64,000 nt of DNA from Streptomyces sp. SJL17-4 (GTDB taxonomy: Bacteria > Actinomycetota > Actinomycetes > Streptomycetales > Streptomycetaceae): assembly GCF_036826855.1 (NCBI RefSeq), contig NZ_CP104578.1, positions 7,808,501 through 7,872,500 on the forward strand. Direction: 5' to 3'. Positions 39,801 through 50,400 of the stretch are shown in pieces. The stretch's first letter is position 1; each line of letters opens with the position of its first letter. Made by a program: the position numbers and the translations under genes. The notes beneath the pieces are model-generated. The model was not told the origin of the DNA, made no database searches, and saw only the letters and a program-made list of their open reading frames with translations.

Positions 39801-40093
39801 CGGTGGCGCGTTCCGAAGCACTGGAGCAGACCGAACTCCCCATCACCGTCTCCGCCGCCCCCGAGGGGGACCGGCTCGTCATCGCACTGAACCACGACAC
39901 CGTCCGCGTACCCACCGACCGCGCCGCCGCCATCGCCGACCGGCTCTGCCTCGCCCTGACCGCGCTCGCGGACGGCACCGCGAGCGTCGGTGAGATCCTC
40001 GCGGGGCTGCGGGAGCGGGCCCGGAGCGAGCGGGCCGCGAGCCGCGCCCTCCGGGCAGCCCGCCTCGGCCGGCCCGCCCGCTCGCGCGGCTGA
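30818..40093 (+). CDS. Non-ribosomal peptide synthetase 1 (C-A-T-C-A-T-E-C)
   Basis: 3,091 residues. Approximate domains: C1 20-440 (HHVAGD; starter-type, probably accepts the acyl-ACP), A1 460-960, T1 with Ser1023, C2 1090-1525 (NHHILIDG near 1240), A2 1530-2040, T2 with Ser2103, E 2140-2590 (HHLVMDA near 2286, FNYLGR), C3 2610-3060 (NHHVLFDG near 2771). My hand-read specificity codes are DSATVAEVWK for A1 (unassigned) and DVENVGAITK for A2 (Glu at the third position suggests a basic residue, ornithine/lysine/arginine type). The E domain makes residue 2 D-configured. The ATG at 30818 follows GGGGGAGG; upstream in-frame ATGs have no ribosome site. TTA codon at residue 204 (31427-31429). The A1 and A2 cores share almost identical DNA. 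Confidence 0.95.
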   Translation: MDVMRAGGNSAVERRPEEVEVALSVGQASLFFLQELAPDSPAYHVAGCVTVAEALDTESLRRAWDAVCVRHPVLTGVIAPRAGGYVQRWYAADAPFEVRRTPGIGAEELRVLAARDYERPFALGREAPARLFVYQGAGATTLHLVLHHVAGDMSSLFITLEDLLTTYRSERDGTPGPTVEPDTAYARHVAAERAFLDGPRSERLRDYWAQQLEDCRFALDLPGMTAPRPVADPDAPAHVPFRLGTELADRIRGMAKSSRGTTATVLLAAFNVLLHKLTGCEDIVVGFPVEGRKEPFKRTVGHFTNSLLLRTPVTAGATFGSVLDATRTTHVDAVRHRALPTPTVLGRSAPGSALSGQSLYQVSFQFESDRLSYGTRSILGGLGTVPLAGYDAEPVPVRQQVAQFPLRMQAGEIDGEVRGVLHYDPARLDADTVAGYARLFETLVEEGVADPTATVTELGVGDTGVVSVWSGAGVEAAGGGRPVFEAVVAHAAVAPHDVALIDVERGWTYGQLEQASAVVAVRLRELGVGPDSVVGLCLPRGALMAVAMLGVQRAGGAWLALDPSYPAERLRMMADEAGCAVVVRGAAQEALLDGTLPAGTPVLEADGLDLAARVDRAGLDAAHVDDLAYLVFTSGSTGRPKGVAVTHRTLSRSTAARAVFYGPQPPRFLLLSPFAFDSSYAGVFWTLTFGGTLVVPDAEQAKDADQLAGLVDRHALTHTLTVPSFYRALLSRPGGPGRSLRTVVVAGEACPADLVAEHRAALPDCALVNEYGPSEATVWATGHFCTDDRPGSVPIGTPIAGTTVFVLDGLLRPVVAGGVGELFVGGAGVARGYAGRGGLTAERFVPDPFSGVPGARLYRTGDLVRFGAGGVLEFCGRVDEQVKVRGFRVELGEIEAVLRSAAGVMDAVVAAVAAPGGELRLAAYVVTPDGAPADADGLRAWVGERLPAHMVPVAVVDLDALPLSPNGKVDRRALPAPVWEAAQGGFVAPRSEVERRLAEVWCQVLGLERVGVHDDYLALGGDSILSIQVVAKARGAGIRITPRQIFEHPTIAALGRQAELLLPADGGDRDEDGTGTALGDTAGLPAGLVASWERDHGPLHAVWPMSGLQQGMLYHALAEPRSDAYTEQLVCTLSGELDPQVFLDAWRRAMNRHSALRAHCDWQEADTPLLVVPRNVDVPAVYEDWTAAEGDDGRTVAERVEEFLASDRSAGFDLSGGPLVRLALFRTAADAWTFVWTNHHILIDGWSLPVVAGDAFALYTALRTGTDAALAPAPDYGAFVRWNASRDRAEDEAFWRKQLTGLTAPALLAPARAAAADLGAGRHEPALRLPDERSRSLRSLARERGVTVAALVHAAWTLVVARRTGARDLTVGSVLSGRPAEIDGIERAVGLFINTLPLRVRVSDDMRAGAWLTAVHQGLQDLTDHQHAPLSDVTSWSGAARAGAQLFDSIVVVENYPLEGFTTDGFTVDSGRLVERTTYPVSVQVMPGEHLELRLCVDAAAFDATDAQRLLDDLDHTLDALTGDPETTLGELGVGDTGVVSVWSGAGVEAAGGGRPVFEAVVAHAAVAPHDVALIDVERGWTYGQLEQASAVVAVRLRELGVGPDSVVGLCLPRGALMAVAMLGVQRAGGAWLALDPSYPPERLRMMADEAGCAVVVRGAAQEALLDGTLPAGTPVLEADGLDLAARVDRAGLDAAHVDDLAYLVFTSGSTGRPKGVAVTHGQLAGHLVQVSGAFGLTSRDRVLVFGSFSFDVTTEQLFAPLIAGGAAVIRPDGLLGADELLAFLADHQVTVFNPPTGLWRQLATALADGAAVPAALAVRLTVVGGDAMPAEETGVWRRTVGGRVLNAYGPTETVITATVHEVAGDDAAGTVPLGRPLPGRTVFVLDGLLRPVVAGGVGELFVGGAGVARGYAGRGGLTAERFVPDPFSGVPGARLYRTGDLVRFGAGGVLEFCGRVDEQVKVRGFRVELGEIEAAVRGAAGVADCAVAAVAAPGGGEERLVAYVVARAGAVCDPEEIRAGLGERLPAHMVPVAVVGLEALPLSSNGKVDRRALPAPAWEAAEEGFVAPRSEVERRLAEVWCQVLGLERVGVHDDYLALGGDSILSIQVVAKARRLGIHVTPRQIFQHPTIAALAPHVATGVAAGPRGHGDSTDALSPIQRWFHDLELTSPDHWNMDLLLDVRTRIRPDELTVALNAVAGTHEALRTRFVDGGDGSGVRAVVDAAVEVPVEHTDLSALPAAEAEQRLRELADELQTRLDTARGPLLRAHLTDLGPLVPQRLLLVAHHLVMDAVSWRIVLEDLEYALDAVRNGRTPELQPEGTTHRQWTAELRRRALDPQVLARVRADLAELAELTGPGPAGQGTTRPAPGTEGASCRARRELTAEQTEELQRVLVHRLGGTLEEGLITAAARAQSRVAGLAAVVVELEGHGREGLHPDVDLSRTVGWFTTLAPFPVAIGKDGPLGTLWDVRGRLRELVHRGIDHGVVRHLARDEESARLLEALPQPDLGFNYLGRVSTRSDPDASLELRRPGFGRVRDPQGTRPSAVLVESLVTDGRLAVEVEHTGQAAADALVDAVLDELRSLTVEPDAPALASGLRHGTAPVDAVREWAARWGDLTAVWPLTPTQEGMLFRSLAEDGAAGSGVYVEQLVCVLEGELDQEAFARAWQAAVDRHAVLRGVCVWQDVSRPLLVVPAVRELPVSLLDFTADGADVDRTADTGGRYASADPEARLDAFVREDRHAGFDLSEGPLARLAVIRLGEGRWAFVWTNHHVLFDGWSLPILLGEVLGHYTASRQGEVHRLAPAADFGSFALWMARQDPDASKDFWTGALADFTPAPIAPQADAPAIHRDHVVQLPAADTARLRETAARFGVTLGGAVHAAWALALAAETGTDDVVFGSVGSGRPTDLEDADRMVGMFINTVPLRTRLPAAVPVGTWAMDVQQALNQAQDHIHTPLARIAVWSGRTSSSGLFDTSVIVANFPFADLGEGLPGLSVARSEALEQTELPITVSAAPEGDRLVIALNHDTVRVPTDRAAAIADRLCLALTALADGTASVGEILAGLRERARSERAASRALRAARLGRPARSRG
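32186..32758 (+). repeat. Intragenic repeat, A-domain N-terminal core (mate 35408-35980)
   Basis: 573 bp at the start of the A1 core recurs at 35408-35980 in A2 with only about three base differences, ending exactly at the GVAVTH stretch that follows the P-loop. The copies are T-richer at third codon positions than the surrounding NRPS sequence. Confidence 0.9.
33224..33493 (+). repeat. Intragenic repeat, A-domain C-terminal core (mate 36461-36730)
   Basis: About 270 bp from TVFVLDG to VELGEIE recurs at 36461-36730 with one or two differences. A third near-identical block (33780-33903, mate 37020-37143) covers the carrier-domain entry. Only the substrate-binding subdomain between the blocks differs between A1 and A2. 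Confidence 0.9.
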
Positions 40094-40251
40094 GCCCGCC
40101 CTCCACCCGTACCCCTCACCGCGCCATCGCGGGGTGATTCACCGCGCCGGCCGCCTGGCCGGTAGCACCGGTTCCACGCGGCCGGCCCGCCTCGACCCGC
40201 CTGGATGTCGCCAAAGCCCTCAGGGGCCATCGACAACTCTTCGGAGATCAC

Positions 40252-41307
40252 ATGTCCCGTACGTCCCGCATTTCCCGAGACCCGCTCAGGCGGCAGTCCC
40301 TGACGGACGCGTCGGCCGTCGCCTTCGGCCCCCTGGAGCCCATGGCGCTGCCCGTCCTCGCCACGGCCCAGCGCCCCGGCGTCCCGCTGACCCTGTGGGT
40401 CCGCAGCAACAGGGACCTCGTGCGCGAGCAGCTGCACCGGCACGGGGCGGTGCTGTTCCGAGGGTTCGACGAGGGCGCCGACGCCCTGCGCCCGGTGGTG
40501 GAGGCCGTCGGCGGGGACGACGCCCTCACCTACCAGGACGGCGCCACGCCGCGCAGCGAGCTGGGCGACGGCATCTACTCCTCCACCGAATACCCCGCCG
40601 ACCAGACCATCGAGATGCACAACGAGTCCTGCTACAGCTGGAGTTGGCCGCGCATCCTCGGCTTCGCCTGCGCGCTGCCACCGGAGACCGGCGGACAGAC
40701 CCCGCTGGCCGACTCCCGCAAGGTGCTGCGGCGGCTGCCCACCGAGCTGGTCGCCCGCCTGGAGCGCAACGGGGTGAGGTACGTCCGCAACTACACGCCG
40801 GGCGTCGGCATCCCGTGGCGGGAAGCCCTGGGCTGTGACGAGAGCGGCCTGGACGCGTACGCCGAGCGCACCAGGGTGCGGGTGGAGCACGTCGCGGAGG
40901 ATCACCTGCGTACCGAGGCCGTACGGCCCGCCGTCGTCAGGCACCCGGTCACCGGCGAGTGGGTCTGGTTCAACCAGGCCACCAGCTTCCACTTGAGCAC
41001 CCTCGGGGAAGACCTGGCCGCGGAGCTGCTCGGCCAGGTCGGGCCGGAGCGGGTGCCCAAGACCACCAGGGCCGGCGACGGCAGCGAGTTCACCCGGTCC
41101 GAACTCGCGGCGGTGCGGGAAGCGTTCGCCGCGGAGTCGACAGCCTTCGACTGGCAGCGCGGCGACGTGCTGGTCGTCGACAACCTGCTGGCTTCGCATG
41201 GCAGGGCGCCCTTCACCGGAAAGCGGGAGATCCGCGTGGCCATGGCGGACGCGGCGGACTGGCAGGACGTGGAGACCCGGCCGGCACGGGTCGCGGCCCA
41301 CGCGTAG
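40252..41307 (+). CDS. TauD/SyrP-family Fe(II)/2-oxoglutarate hydroxylase
   Basis: The 351-residue protein has the TauD-type fold: HGAVLFRGFDEG near residue 63, IEMHNESCYSWSWP near 120 (His-x-Glu iron ligands, as in SyrP-like enzymes), and DNLLASHGRAPFTGKREIRVAM near 310 (distal His and the Arg that binds 2-oxoglutarate). SyrP-type enzymes beta-hydroxylate an amino acid, mostly Asp, while it is tethered to an NRPS carrier domain. The gene lies between NRPS1 and NRPS2. NRPS2 begins with a catalytically dead C-like domain, so the likely substrate is the residue on T3. GGAG lies 6 bp before the ATG at 40252. The 158-bp gap upstream shows weak inverted repeats only. Confidence 0.88.
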   Translation: MSRTSRISRDPLRRQSLTDASAVAFGPLEPMALPVLATAQRPGVPLTLWVRSNRDLVREQLHRHGAVLFRGFDEGADALRPVVEAVGGDDALTYQDGATPRSELGDGIYSSTEYPADQTIEMHNESCYSWSWPRILGFACALPPETGGQTPLADSRKVLRRLPTELVARLERNGVRYVRNYTPGVGIPWREALGCDESGLDAYAERTRVRVEHVAEDHLRTEAVRPAVVRHPVTGEWVWFNQATSFHLSTLGEDLAAELLGQVGPERVPKTTRAGDGSEFTRSELAAVREAFAAESTAFDWQRGDVLVVDNLLASHGRAPFTGKREIRVAMADAADWQDVETRPARVAAHA

Positions 41308-41342
41308 TACGGCACCACCACACACACGAACGGGGAGAGACG

Positions 41343-44300
41343 GTGAACACGGCTACGTCCACAGCGGCCGCATCAAAGGCGTCCGCTCCCGTGGCGGAGA
41401 CATTCCGCGCGGGACCGCACCAGCACGACGCCACCCAGGACGACACGGTGACGACCCTCGTCCTCGAAGCCCCGGCCGCGGTTCCGGAGGCACTGTTCGC
41501 CGCGGCGGTCGAGACCGTCGCGCGGCGGTACGAGGTGTTGCGCACCGTGCTCGTGCCGTCCCCGGCGGGCGGGCCGCCCGCCCAGCGCGTCCTCGCCGGC
41601 CCGCTGCCCGAGGGCCAGGAGGGGCTCTGGTCCGCCGGCCCGGCAGTCGGCAATCGCATCGAACTCACCGGGTCGGCAAGGATCCTGGACGCGGAGGGCC
41701 TGGTGCTTCTCGCGGAGGAGCTGGGTCGCGTGCTGGACCGTGTGCCGGCCGGAGAGCCCGACATGGCCGCCGAGACGGACGAGGAGGCACCCCTCCAGTA
41801 CGCCGACGTCGCCGAGTGGCTGCACGGAGTGCTGGCCGATCCCGACGCGGCAGTCGCCCGCGCGGGCCAGGAGAAGGCGCACGGCGGATTCGACGATGCC
41901 GACGAGACGGTGGCGCGAGTGCGCTCGCTGGCCCCCGAACGGCCGGGGTCGGATGCCGGCGCCACGGCGGAGGTGGTAAGGAAGGTCACGCTCGCGGGCC
42001 CGTACACGGCTGCCGACCGCGAGGCGGTGCTTCTCGCCGCCTGGCTGGTGGTCCTGTACCGATTCGGCGGCGCGCAGGCACTTACCGTCCGGGTACGCAC
42101 CGGGCTGCGTGAGGTCCCCGAACTGGACTCAGCCATAGGTCCGTTGACCACCTGGCCCGCAGTCAGGCAGGAGTTCGACGCGGCAAGGACCTTCGACGAC
42201 GTGGTGTCCGAGGTGCGGGCGGCGCGAGCTGCGCAACGCGAGAGCGTCGAGCTGATCAGCGAACTGTCCGCAGTGAGCGCTCCGCTCGCGTTCTCCTACC
42301 TTGAGGCGCCGCAGCACGCGGGCGGGTGGTCCGTCGTTTCCCTCTCGGCGCGAGGCACCGGGCCGGGGCTTCGTCTCTCCACCGTGCGCCGCGGCGACCT
42401 GGTCGAACTCCGCCTCGACGGCGCCCAACAGGCCGCGCTCGGATCGGCGGTGACCGGCCGGATCCTGGACGCCCTCGCCGCCGTCGTGGAGCAGGGCGTA
42501 CGGGAGCCCTCGACGCGGATCGGCCAGGTGGCCCTCGGTGCCCCCGCCGTGTCACCGACGGCACCCGTGACCCCCACCGCCGCCGACTGGGCGGACGCGA
42601 CTCTGGCCGGACTCATCGCCCGCGCCGCCGAGCGGACGCCGGAGGCCACGGCGGTGCGATGCGCGGAGCAGCAGCTGACCTACGGGCAGCTGCTCACCAG
42701 GGCCGACCGTTTGGCTGAGAGGATCGGCGCGGATCCTCGAAGTGTCGTCGCCGTCGTGGTGCCGGACCCGATCGGGCGCCTGGTCGCCCAGCTGGCCGTG
42801 CTGCGCGCCGGCGCCGCCTATCTGGTGATCGACCCGGACGACCCGGCCGAACGGATCGCCACCCTGCTGGCCGACGCGTCTGCCCGGGTCTGCGTGGCCA
42901 CGGCGGTCACGGCTCCCCTGCTGGACGGCAGCGGCACCGGCCTGGTCCTCGTCGGGGAGGAAGACGGAGGCGGGCAGCACGGAGGGGACGGTCCTGCCCG
43001 CCGTCGTGCCGGACAGGGCCGCGAGGACGGTGCGTCCTGCGGCCCGGACGATCTCGCCTACCTGCTCTTCACCTCCGGCTCCACGGGCCGCCCCAAGCCC
43101 GTCGCCGTCACCCACCGCAACGTGGTCAACTACCTCGGCTGGCTCGCCGACGCCGGCCTGATCGGGCCGGAAACGGTGCTGCCCGCGACCGCCGCGCCGG
43201 TCTTCGACGCCTCCGTCAAGCAGGTGTGGGGGCCCCTGGTCCTCGGAGGCACCGTCGTGCTGCCCCCCGCCGGGGAGCAGCCCGCCGAGACCCTGGCCAC
43301 GGCGCTCACCGGAACGGGGACGGTCGCCGCCGTCACCACCGTCAACACCGTCCCCCGGTTGTGGGACGAAACGCTGCGGATCCTGGAGGCCGCCGACGGC
43401 GCGTCCGGCCCACGCGAAAGGATCCTGGACGTGCTGCTCGGCGGCGAGGCCCTCACCGCCGACCTGGTGGAGCGCACCCGCCGGCTCCTGCCGGAGGCGC
43501 GTCTGTGGAACCTGTACGGGCCCTCCGAGACCACCGCCAACGCCAGCGCGGGGATCGTCACCGGTGACCGGGTCGGCCTCGGCCGCCCCGTCGGCGGCAC
43601 CACGCTCCACGTACTGGACGAGGCGATGACGCCGGTGCCCCACGGTGTGATCGGCGAGCTCTACGTCGGCGGCGCCGGGGTCGCCCGCGGATACGCGGGC
43701 CGGGGCGGGCTGACTGCCGAGCGGTTCGTGCCCGACCCCTTCTCCGGCACCCAGGGCGCCCGCCTCTACCGCACGGGCGACCTCGTCCGCCTCGGTACCG
43801 ACGGCCTGCCGGAGTTCTGCGGGCGGGCCGACGGCCAACTGAAGGTGCGCGGCTATCGCGTCGAGCCCGGCGAGATCGAAGCCGTCCTGCTGCGGCACCC
43901 CGCGGTTGCCGCCGCCGTCGTCGACGCACGCGACGCACGCCTGGTCGCCTGGGTGGTGCCGGGCCCGGACGGGCCGCCCACCGTAGGGGAGCTGCGCGAG
44001 CACTGCGCCGTCCTGCCCTCGTACCTGGTCCCGCAGCTTTTCGTCGCCCTCGACCGGATACCGCTGACGGCTCAGGGCAAGACCGACAGGCGCATGCTTC
44101 CGGACCCCGCGGACGGGCACCTGGAGCGGGGCGGTGAGTTCACCGCCCCGCGCACCCCCGTGGAGATGGTCGTCGCCGAGATCTGGCGCACGGTCCTCGG
44201 GACCGACCGCGTAGGGGCCCACGACAACTTCTTCGCGCTGGGCGGCGACTCGATCCGCGCGATGCACACCGTCGCCCGCATCCGCGAACTGATGGGCACC

Positions 44301-44492
44301 GAACTCCCCCTGCGCGAGCTGCTCGGCGCACCCACCGTCGCAGACCAGGCGAACCTGCTGCTCGCGCACGATCGGGACGGCTCGGTCCGCGAGTTCGCCG
44401 AGGCGTTCGCCGACCTCGACGACACGGCCGACGAGGCCGACCCGATCCCCACCGCCGGCTCCGCCGACGACGCCCCCGAGGAAGAGATATGA
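41343..44492 (+). CDS. Non-ribosomal peptide synthetase 2 (degenerate C-like domain, A, T)
   Basis: 1,049 residues from a GTG at 41343 behind GGGGAGAG. Residues 20-400 follow the condensation fold in outline, but the HHxxxDG motif is replaced by SARILDAEG (residues 111-119), so both catalytic-motif histidines are missing. A3 spans 415-900 ([31 protein letters not shown]). T3 has Ser970 (GGDSIRAM). An acidic tail of about 80 residues follows. My hand-read code is DAKNLGLANK; Lys in the third position resembles glutamate-type pockets (DAKDLGVVDK), so an acidic substrate such as Glu or 2-aminoadipate is inferred. Since NRPS1 already ends in a functional-looking C domain, the dead domain is extra and may recruit the hydroxylase. 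Confidence 0.93.
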   Translation: MNTATSTAAASKASAPVAETFRAGPHQHDATQDDTVTTLVLEAPAAVPEALFAAAVETVARRYEVLRTVLVPSPAGGPPAQRVLAGPLPEGQEGLWSAGPAVGNRIELTGSARILDAEGLVLLAEELGRVLDRVPAGEPDMAAETDEEAPLQYADVAEWLHGVLADPDAAVARAGQEKAHGGFDDADETVARVRSLAPERPGSDAGATAEVVRKVTLAGPYTAADREAVLLAAWLVVLYRFGGAQALTVRVRTGLREVPELDSAIGPLTTWPAVRQEFDAARTFDDVVSEVRAARAAQRESVELISELSAVSAPLAFSYLEAPQHAGGWSVVSLSARGTGPGLRLSTVRRGDLVELRLDGAQQAALGSAVTGRILDALAAVVEQGVREPSTRIGQVALGAPAVSPTAPVTPTAADWADATLAGLIARAAERTPEATAVRCAEQQLTYGQLLTRADRLAERIGADPRSVVAVVVPDPIGRLVAQLAVLRAGAAYLVIDPDDPAERIATLLADASARVCVATAVTAPLLDGSGTGLVLVGEEDGGGQHGGDGPARRRAGQGREDGASCGPDDLAYLLFTSGSTGRPKPVAVTHRNVVNYLGWLADAGLIGPETVLPATAAPVFDASVKQVWGPLVLGGTVVLPPAGEQPAETLATALTGTGTVAAVTTVNTVPRLWDETLRILEAADGASGPRERILDVLLGGEALTADLVERTRRLLPEARLWNLYGPSETTANASAGIVTGDRVGLGRPVGGTTLHVLDEAMTPVPHGVIGELYVGGAGVARGYAGRGGLTAERFVPDPFSGTQGARLYRTGDLVRLGTDGLPEFCGRADGQLKVRGYRVEPGEIEAVLLRHPAVAAAVVDARDARLVAWVVPGPDGPPTVGELREHCAVLPSYLVPQLFVALDRIPLTAQGKTDRRMLPDPADGHLERGGEFTAPRTPVEMVVAEIWRTVLGTDRVGAHDNFFALGGDSIRAMHTVARIRELMGTELPLRELLGAPTVADQANLLLAHDRDGSVREFAEAFADLDDTADEADPIPTAGSADDAPEEEI

Positions 44493-47400
44493 GCGATTCC
44501 GAACGCCTCGAACGAGCCCGGCGCGCCCTGGCCGCCCGCCGCCCCCGGCAGCAGGCCGGCACCTCCCGCGTGCCCCGGCGGCCGGACCCCGTGCAGGTCG
44601 TCCTCTCGGAGTACCAGCTCCAGCTGCGGACGGCACACGCCCTCGACCCGACCGGCAGCGCCTACACGGTGCCGGCCGCCCTCGACATCGAAGGCCCCCT
44701 GGACGCCGACGCGCTGAGCCGGGCCTTCGACTGGCTGCTCGCCCGGCACGAAGGGCTGCGCCTGGTCACCGAGGACGTACGGGGCAAGGTGCACGCCCGG
44801 CTGCTGGCCGAACTGCCCCCGCTGCGGCGCATCGACCTGATGCGCACCCATGACGCCGACCCGTCCGTCGCCGAGCGGCGCCGGGACGAGCTGACGGAGT
44901 CCGAGCTGCGCACCCCCTTCGACCTGGACGGCGGCGGCCCGCTGGCACGCGGCCTGCTGATCGCCCTGGCGCCCGAGCGCCACCGCCTCGTCACCGCCTT
45001 CCACCATCTCGTCGTCGACGGCCTGTCGGTGAGTGTCCTCATCCAGGAACTCACCGCCGGATACGAGGCGTTCCGCACCGGCGGCACTCCGCCGACGGCA
45101 CCCGAAGGCCCCTCGTACACCGATTACGCCTGGTGGGAGCGGCACAGCGGGGACGCGCGCGCCCGGGAGACGTCGGTGGCCCACTGGCGGACCCAGCTCG
45201 AGGGTGCTCCGCGTGGCCTGAGCCTCCCCTTCGACCATCCGCGCCCGGACACCCCCGGTCACCTGGGCCGCCACCTGGTACGCAGCACCGGGCCCGTGCT
45301 GCGCGACCGCGTGGAGAAGTTCGCCGCAGGCTGCGGCGTGTCCGTCTTCGCCGTCCTGTACGGCGCCTGGCGTGCGGTGCTGCACCGCACGGCCCTCACC
45401 GACGACCTGGTGATCGGCGTCCCGGTCGCCAACCGAGTGCGTCCTGAACTCCGCGGCACCATAGGCCCATTCATCAACACCCTGCCGCTGCGCAGCCGAC
45501 TGAGGGACGGCGCGACGCTGCGCGAACTGGCCCAGGAGTCGGCGGCCTCGATCGCCGACTCCCTCGACCACCAGCACGTTCTCACCGCCGAGGTGACCGC
45601 GGCGGTCGGCGGCAGCACCGGATCCCCGCTGTTCGGTGCCATGTTCGCCTACCTCGGCGAGGACCGCTCCCGGCTGCGCCTGAGCGAAGCCGTCATGACG
45701 CCGGTGGCCACGGAGACCGCCTCGTCCAAAACCGACGTCACGCTGAGCGTGGCCAGCCGCGGCGACGACTTCGAGCTGATGCTGGAGTACGACACCGAGC
45801 TGCTGCGCGAGGCCACCGCGGCCTCCCTCCTCGGCGCCTGCATACGGCTGCTCACCGAAGGGCTCGCCGCCCCCGACCGTCCCGTACGGCTGCTGCCCAT
45901 GGCCGAGCCGAGCGAGCTGTCGGGGCCGCTGGCCGAGCCCGCGGTCGAGCACGCCCTCGACCGGGCGTTCCTCCGTTCGGTCGCCCGCCACCCCGAGCGG
46001 ACCGCCCTGCACTGGCAGGGCGAGACCCTCTCGTACGCGTCACTGGCGGACCGCACCGAAACCCTGGCGCGCCACCTGGTAGCGCACGGTGTGCGGCCGG
46101 GCGACCGCGTGCCGCTCCAGCTTGAGCGCGGGCCCGCCCAGGTCGTGGCGATCCTCGCGGTCCTGCGGGCGGGGGCCGCCTATGTTCCGATCGACCTGCG
46201 CAACCCCGCGGACCGCATCCGGCACGTTCTGGAGGACAGCGGTGGCCGCATCGTGGTCTGCGGTGAGCAGGGTGCGGCAGGCCTCGGCGAGGGCCTGCGG
46301 CAGGTGTCCGTCGACGAGCACGGCCGCCCCCGCGCCGAGGTCGACACCACCGGCATCGAGCTGCCCGAGCGGCACCCCGGCGACGTCGCCTACGTGATCT
46401 ACACCTCGGGCTCCACCGGCGTCCCCAAGGGCGTCGAGGTGGCCGACTACCAGGTGGTGCGACTGTTCTCGTCGACCGCGCGGCGCTTCGGCTTCGGTGC
46501 CGACGACGTGTGGAGCTTCTTCCACTCGTACGCCTTCGACGTGTCCGTCTGGGAGCTGTGGGGAGCACTGCTGCACGGCGGCAAGCTGGCCTTGGTGCCG
46601 GACGACACCGCCAAGTCGCCGCAGGACCTGCTCGCCTTCGTGGAGCGGCTCGGCGTCACCGTGTTCAGCCAGACCCCGACGGCGTTCAAGGGGGTGGTGG
46701 CCGCCGACACCGCCGAGGGCTCCAGGCGTGAACTCGCTCTGCGGTACGTCGTCTTCGGCGGCGAGCGGCTGGACGTGAACACCCTGCGACCCTGGATCGA
46801 GGCGCGCGGCGACCGTGCCCCCGTCCTGGTGAACATGTACGGCATCACCGAGACCACCGTGCACTCCACGTTCCGCGTCATCACCGCCGACGACCTGGGC
46901 GACCGCACCGGCAGCCCCATCGGCGTGCCGATCGACGACCTGTCCCTGTACGTCCTCGACGAGGGTCTCAACCCGCTGCCCCCCGGCCTGGTCGGCGAAC
47001 TCCACGTCGGCGGCGCGGGCGTCACCCTCGGCTACTCCGGCCGCGGGGCGCGCACCGCCGAGCGGTTCGTCCCCGACCCGTTCTCCGGCACGCCGGGCTC
47101 TCGCCTCTACCGCAGCGGGGACCTGGCCCGGGTCACAGAGGACGGAGAGTTCGAGTACTGGGGCCGGGCCGACGCCCAGGTGAAGATCCGCGGATTCCGG
47201 ATCGAACTGGGTGAGGTGGAAGTCGCCCTCGCCGCCCACCCCGGCGTCACGGCCGCGGTCGCCGACGTGCGCGGCGGACAGCTCGTGGTGTGGCTGGTGC
47301 CGGCCGTCGGCCGGGAACTTCCCGGCGTCCCCGAGCTGCGCGAGCACGCGGCCGGACTCCTTCCGACCTACATGGTGCCCGCTGTGTTCACCGCACTGGA

Positions 47401-50400
47401 CAACGTGCCACTGACAGTCAACGGCAAGGCCGACCGGCGCGCGCTGCCCGACCCGGCGCAGGCCAGGCTCGACGCCGGCACCGAGTACACGGCGCCGCGC
47501 ATCCCGCTGGAGGAGACCGTCGCCGGTGTGTGGGCCGACGTCCTCGACGTCCAGCGGGTGGGTGTGCACGACAACTTCTTCGTGTTGGGCGGCGACTCCA
47601 TCCGCGCGGTGGAGATCACCGGCGCACTGCGCGCCCTCGGCCACGAGACCCGCGTGCACTCCGTGTTCCGGCACCAGACCGTCGCCGAGTTCGCGGCCCA
47701 TCTCGCGGAGGGACGGTCCGAGTCCGTCGACCGGGCCGAGCCGTTCGAGATGATCAGCGCCGACGACCACGCCGCGCTGCCCGCCGACGCGGAGGACGCC
47801 TACCCGCTGACCGCCACCCAAGCGGGCATGCTCTACCACCTGCATCTGCACCCGGAAGCGGGCATCTACCACAACACCGTCAGCGTGCGGATGCGCGGCC
47901 GCCTCGACGCGGAGCTGCTGCGCCGGGCCATCGCCGACACCATGGCCCGCCACCCCGTCCTGCGCACCAGCATCTCCATGGACGGCTACTCCGAACCGCT
48001 GCAGATCGTTCACCGTGACGTGGAGCCGCGACTGGCCTGCTTCGACCTGTCGGGCCTCGACGCGGACGGTCAGGACGCCGAGATCGACGCGTTCGTCGCC
48101 CGCGAACGCGTCGAGCACCTCGAACTGGAGTCCGCCCCGCTGCAGCGGCTCGCCGTCCACCTGCTCGGCAACGGCGAGTTCCAGCTGACGGTCAGCGAGA
48201 ACCACGCCATCCTCGACGGCTGGAGCTGGACCTCCACCCTCGCGGAGATCCTCAGCCGCCAGCACGCGCTCCTTCAGGCGGACCCCGAGTACGATCGCCG
48301 CTGGCCCGAACTGCCGCTTACCTACGCCGATTTCGTCAAAACGGAACGTGCCGCGGCCGAGGGGGCGAACACCGCCGCGGTGTGGCGGGAACGGCTCGCC
48401 GACGCCGAGCCGCGGGCCATCGAGGACCTGCGCCAGGTCGGCACGCCCCAGGTGCGCCGCATCGAGGTCGACATCGACCCGGAGACCTCCCGGCGGCTGG
48501 CTCTGCTCGCCAAGGAGGAGGGCCTGCCCCTCAAGAGCCTCGCCGTGGGCGTGCACTTCAAGGTGCTCGCCGAGACCCTCGCCGTGACCGACCCGGTCAC
48601 CGGCATGGTGATGCACGGCCGCCCCGACCTGCCCGGCGCCAAGGACCTGCGCGGCCTGTTCATCAACATGCTGCCGACCTCGGTGACAGTGCCCGGCGGC
48701 AGCTGGCGCGACCTCGCGCGGCGAGCGTTCGACGAGGAGCGCTCCCTCCTGGAGCACCGGCACACTCCGCTGATCAGCGTGCAGCAGGCACTCGGCAACG
48801 ACCCCCTGTTCGACGTGGGCGTGAACTTTGTACGCTTCCACGCGCTCGGCGAGGTCCTCGACACCGGCGTCGTCGAGCTCGTCGGCCACCATCCGGCATC
48901 CGCCGAGGACACCAACTATGCGGTGATGGCGACCTATTCGGTGCACCCGCCCGCGCACGAGCTGGGCCTGATCCTCGCCTACGACAGCGACCGGGTCTCC
49001 GACGAGCGGGCCGCCGACATGGCCGTGATGTACGCGCAGGCGCTGCGCCGCTTCGCCGCTGACGCCGACGCCTCGCACGACGCGGCGAGCCTGCTGCCGT
49101 ACGACGCCGATGCCGCGGCCCGCAGAGCCGATGGCGGAGCGCTCGACGTGCCCGCCGGAACCCTGGACGAGGCCATCGCCGCCGTCGCCGTCGCATGCCC
49201 CGACGCGGTGGCGGTCACCGGCCCCGGCGGTGCCCTCACCTACCGTGAACTGACCGAGCGGGCCACGGCCGCAGCCGCCGGACTCGCCGCCGCCGGTGTG
49301 CGCCGCGGCGACCTGGTCGCCGTGGTCGCCCGGCGCGGCGTCGACCTCGTCACCGGACTGCTGGCCGCGATGGCGGCGGGCGCCGCGTACGTGCCCGTCG
49401 ATCCGGAGCTGCCCCTTGAGCGGATCGCTCACCTGATCCGCGACTCGGGCTGCCGGACCGCGCTGGCGGCGCACCTCACCGACGACGACGCCCCGGTACT
49501 CGCGCTCCTCGCTGAGGAGAACGTCACCGTGCGTACCGTCGCCGACGCCGCCGCCACCACAGGCGCCGCCCCGCAGCGGGCTGACGGCGACGATCTCGCC
49601 TACCTGATCTACACCTCCGGGTCCACCGGCACCCCCAAGGGCGTCGGCGTCACCCACCGCAACGTCCTCGCCTACCTACGGGCCTCCGCCACCGTGGTCG
49701 AGCCCACCGGGCAGGACGTGGTCGCGGTCCGCTCCACCTTCACCTTCGACCTGTCGGTCTGGGAGCTGTTCGCGGGTCTGGTGGCCGGCGCCCGCATCGA
49801 CATCGTGCCGAGCGACGTGGCGGCCGACGCACAGCAGCTCCACGCCCACCTGCGTGCCGAGGGCGTCACCATGCTCGCCACCACGCCGACGATCGCACAG
49901 GAGCTGGCATCGGTGGACGGCACCCCCGACACGGGTGGCGCCCCGATCGGGCTGCGGGCGCTGCTCCTCGCCGGCGAGGAGGTGGTGCCGGCCCGGTTCG
50001 CCGACTGGTTCGAGGGACCTTCCGCACGTGACTGCCGGGTCCTGAACTGGTACGGGCCGACCGAGGCCACCGTCCTGATGACCGTCGCCGAACTCACCGT
50101 CGAGGTCACCCGCAGGCAGCGCGCGCCCATCGGCGGCCCGGTGCCCGGCTCCACGATCTGGGTCCTTGACGAGCAGATGAGGCCGGTGCCGCCCGGCTCC
50201 GCGGGCGAGCTGTTCATCGGCGGCGTCCAAGTGGCGCGGGGCTACTGGCGGCGCCCCGGCCTCACCGCCGAGCGCTTCGTGCCGGACCCGTTCTCCGGCG
50301 TGCCCGGGGCGCGTCTCTACAGGACCGGCGATCGCGCCCGTCACCGGGCCGACGGCCAGCTGGAGTTCCTCGGCCGCTTCGACAACCAGATCAAACTCCG

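Noticed and set aside
40094..40251. A second copy of the GTGAC promoter element ahead of the hydroxylase
   Set aside because: The gap holds only weak GC-rich inverted repeats and no paired GTGAC boxes. The hydroxylase is more likely read through from the NRPS1 promoter.
46040..49657. A 1,205-codon minus-strand frame opposite NRPS3
   Set aside because: Shadow frame: no recognisable motif, and the sense strand encodes clear A, T and C domains across the same span.
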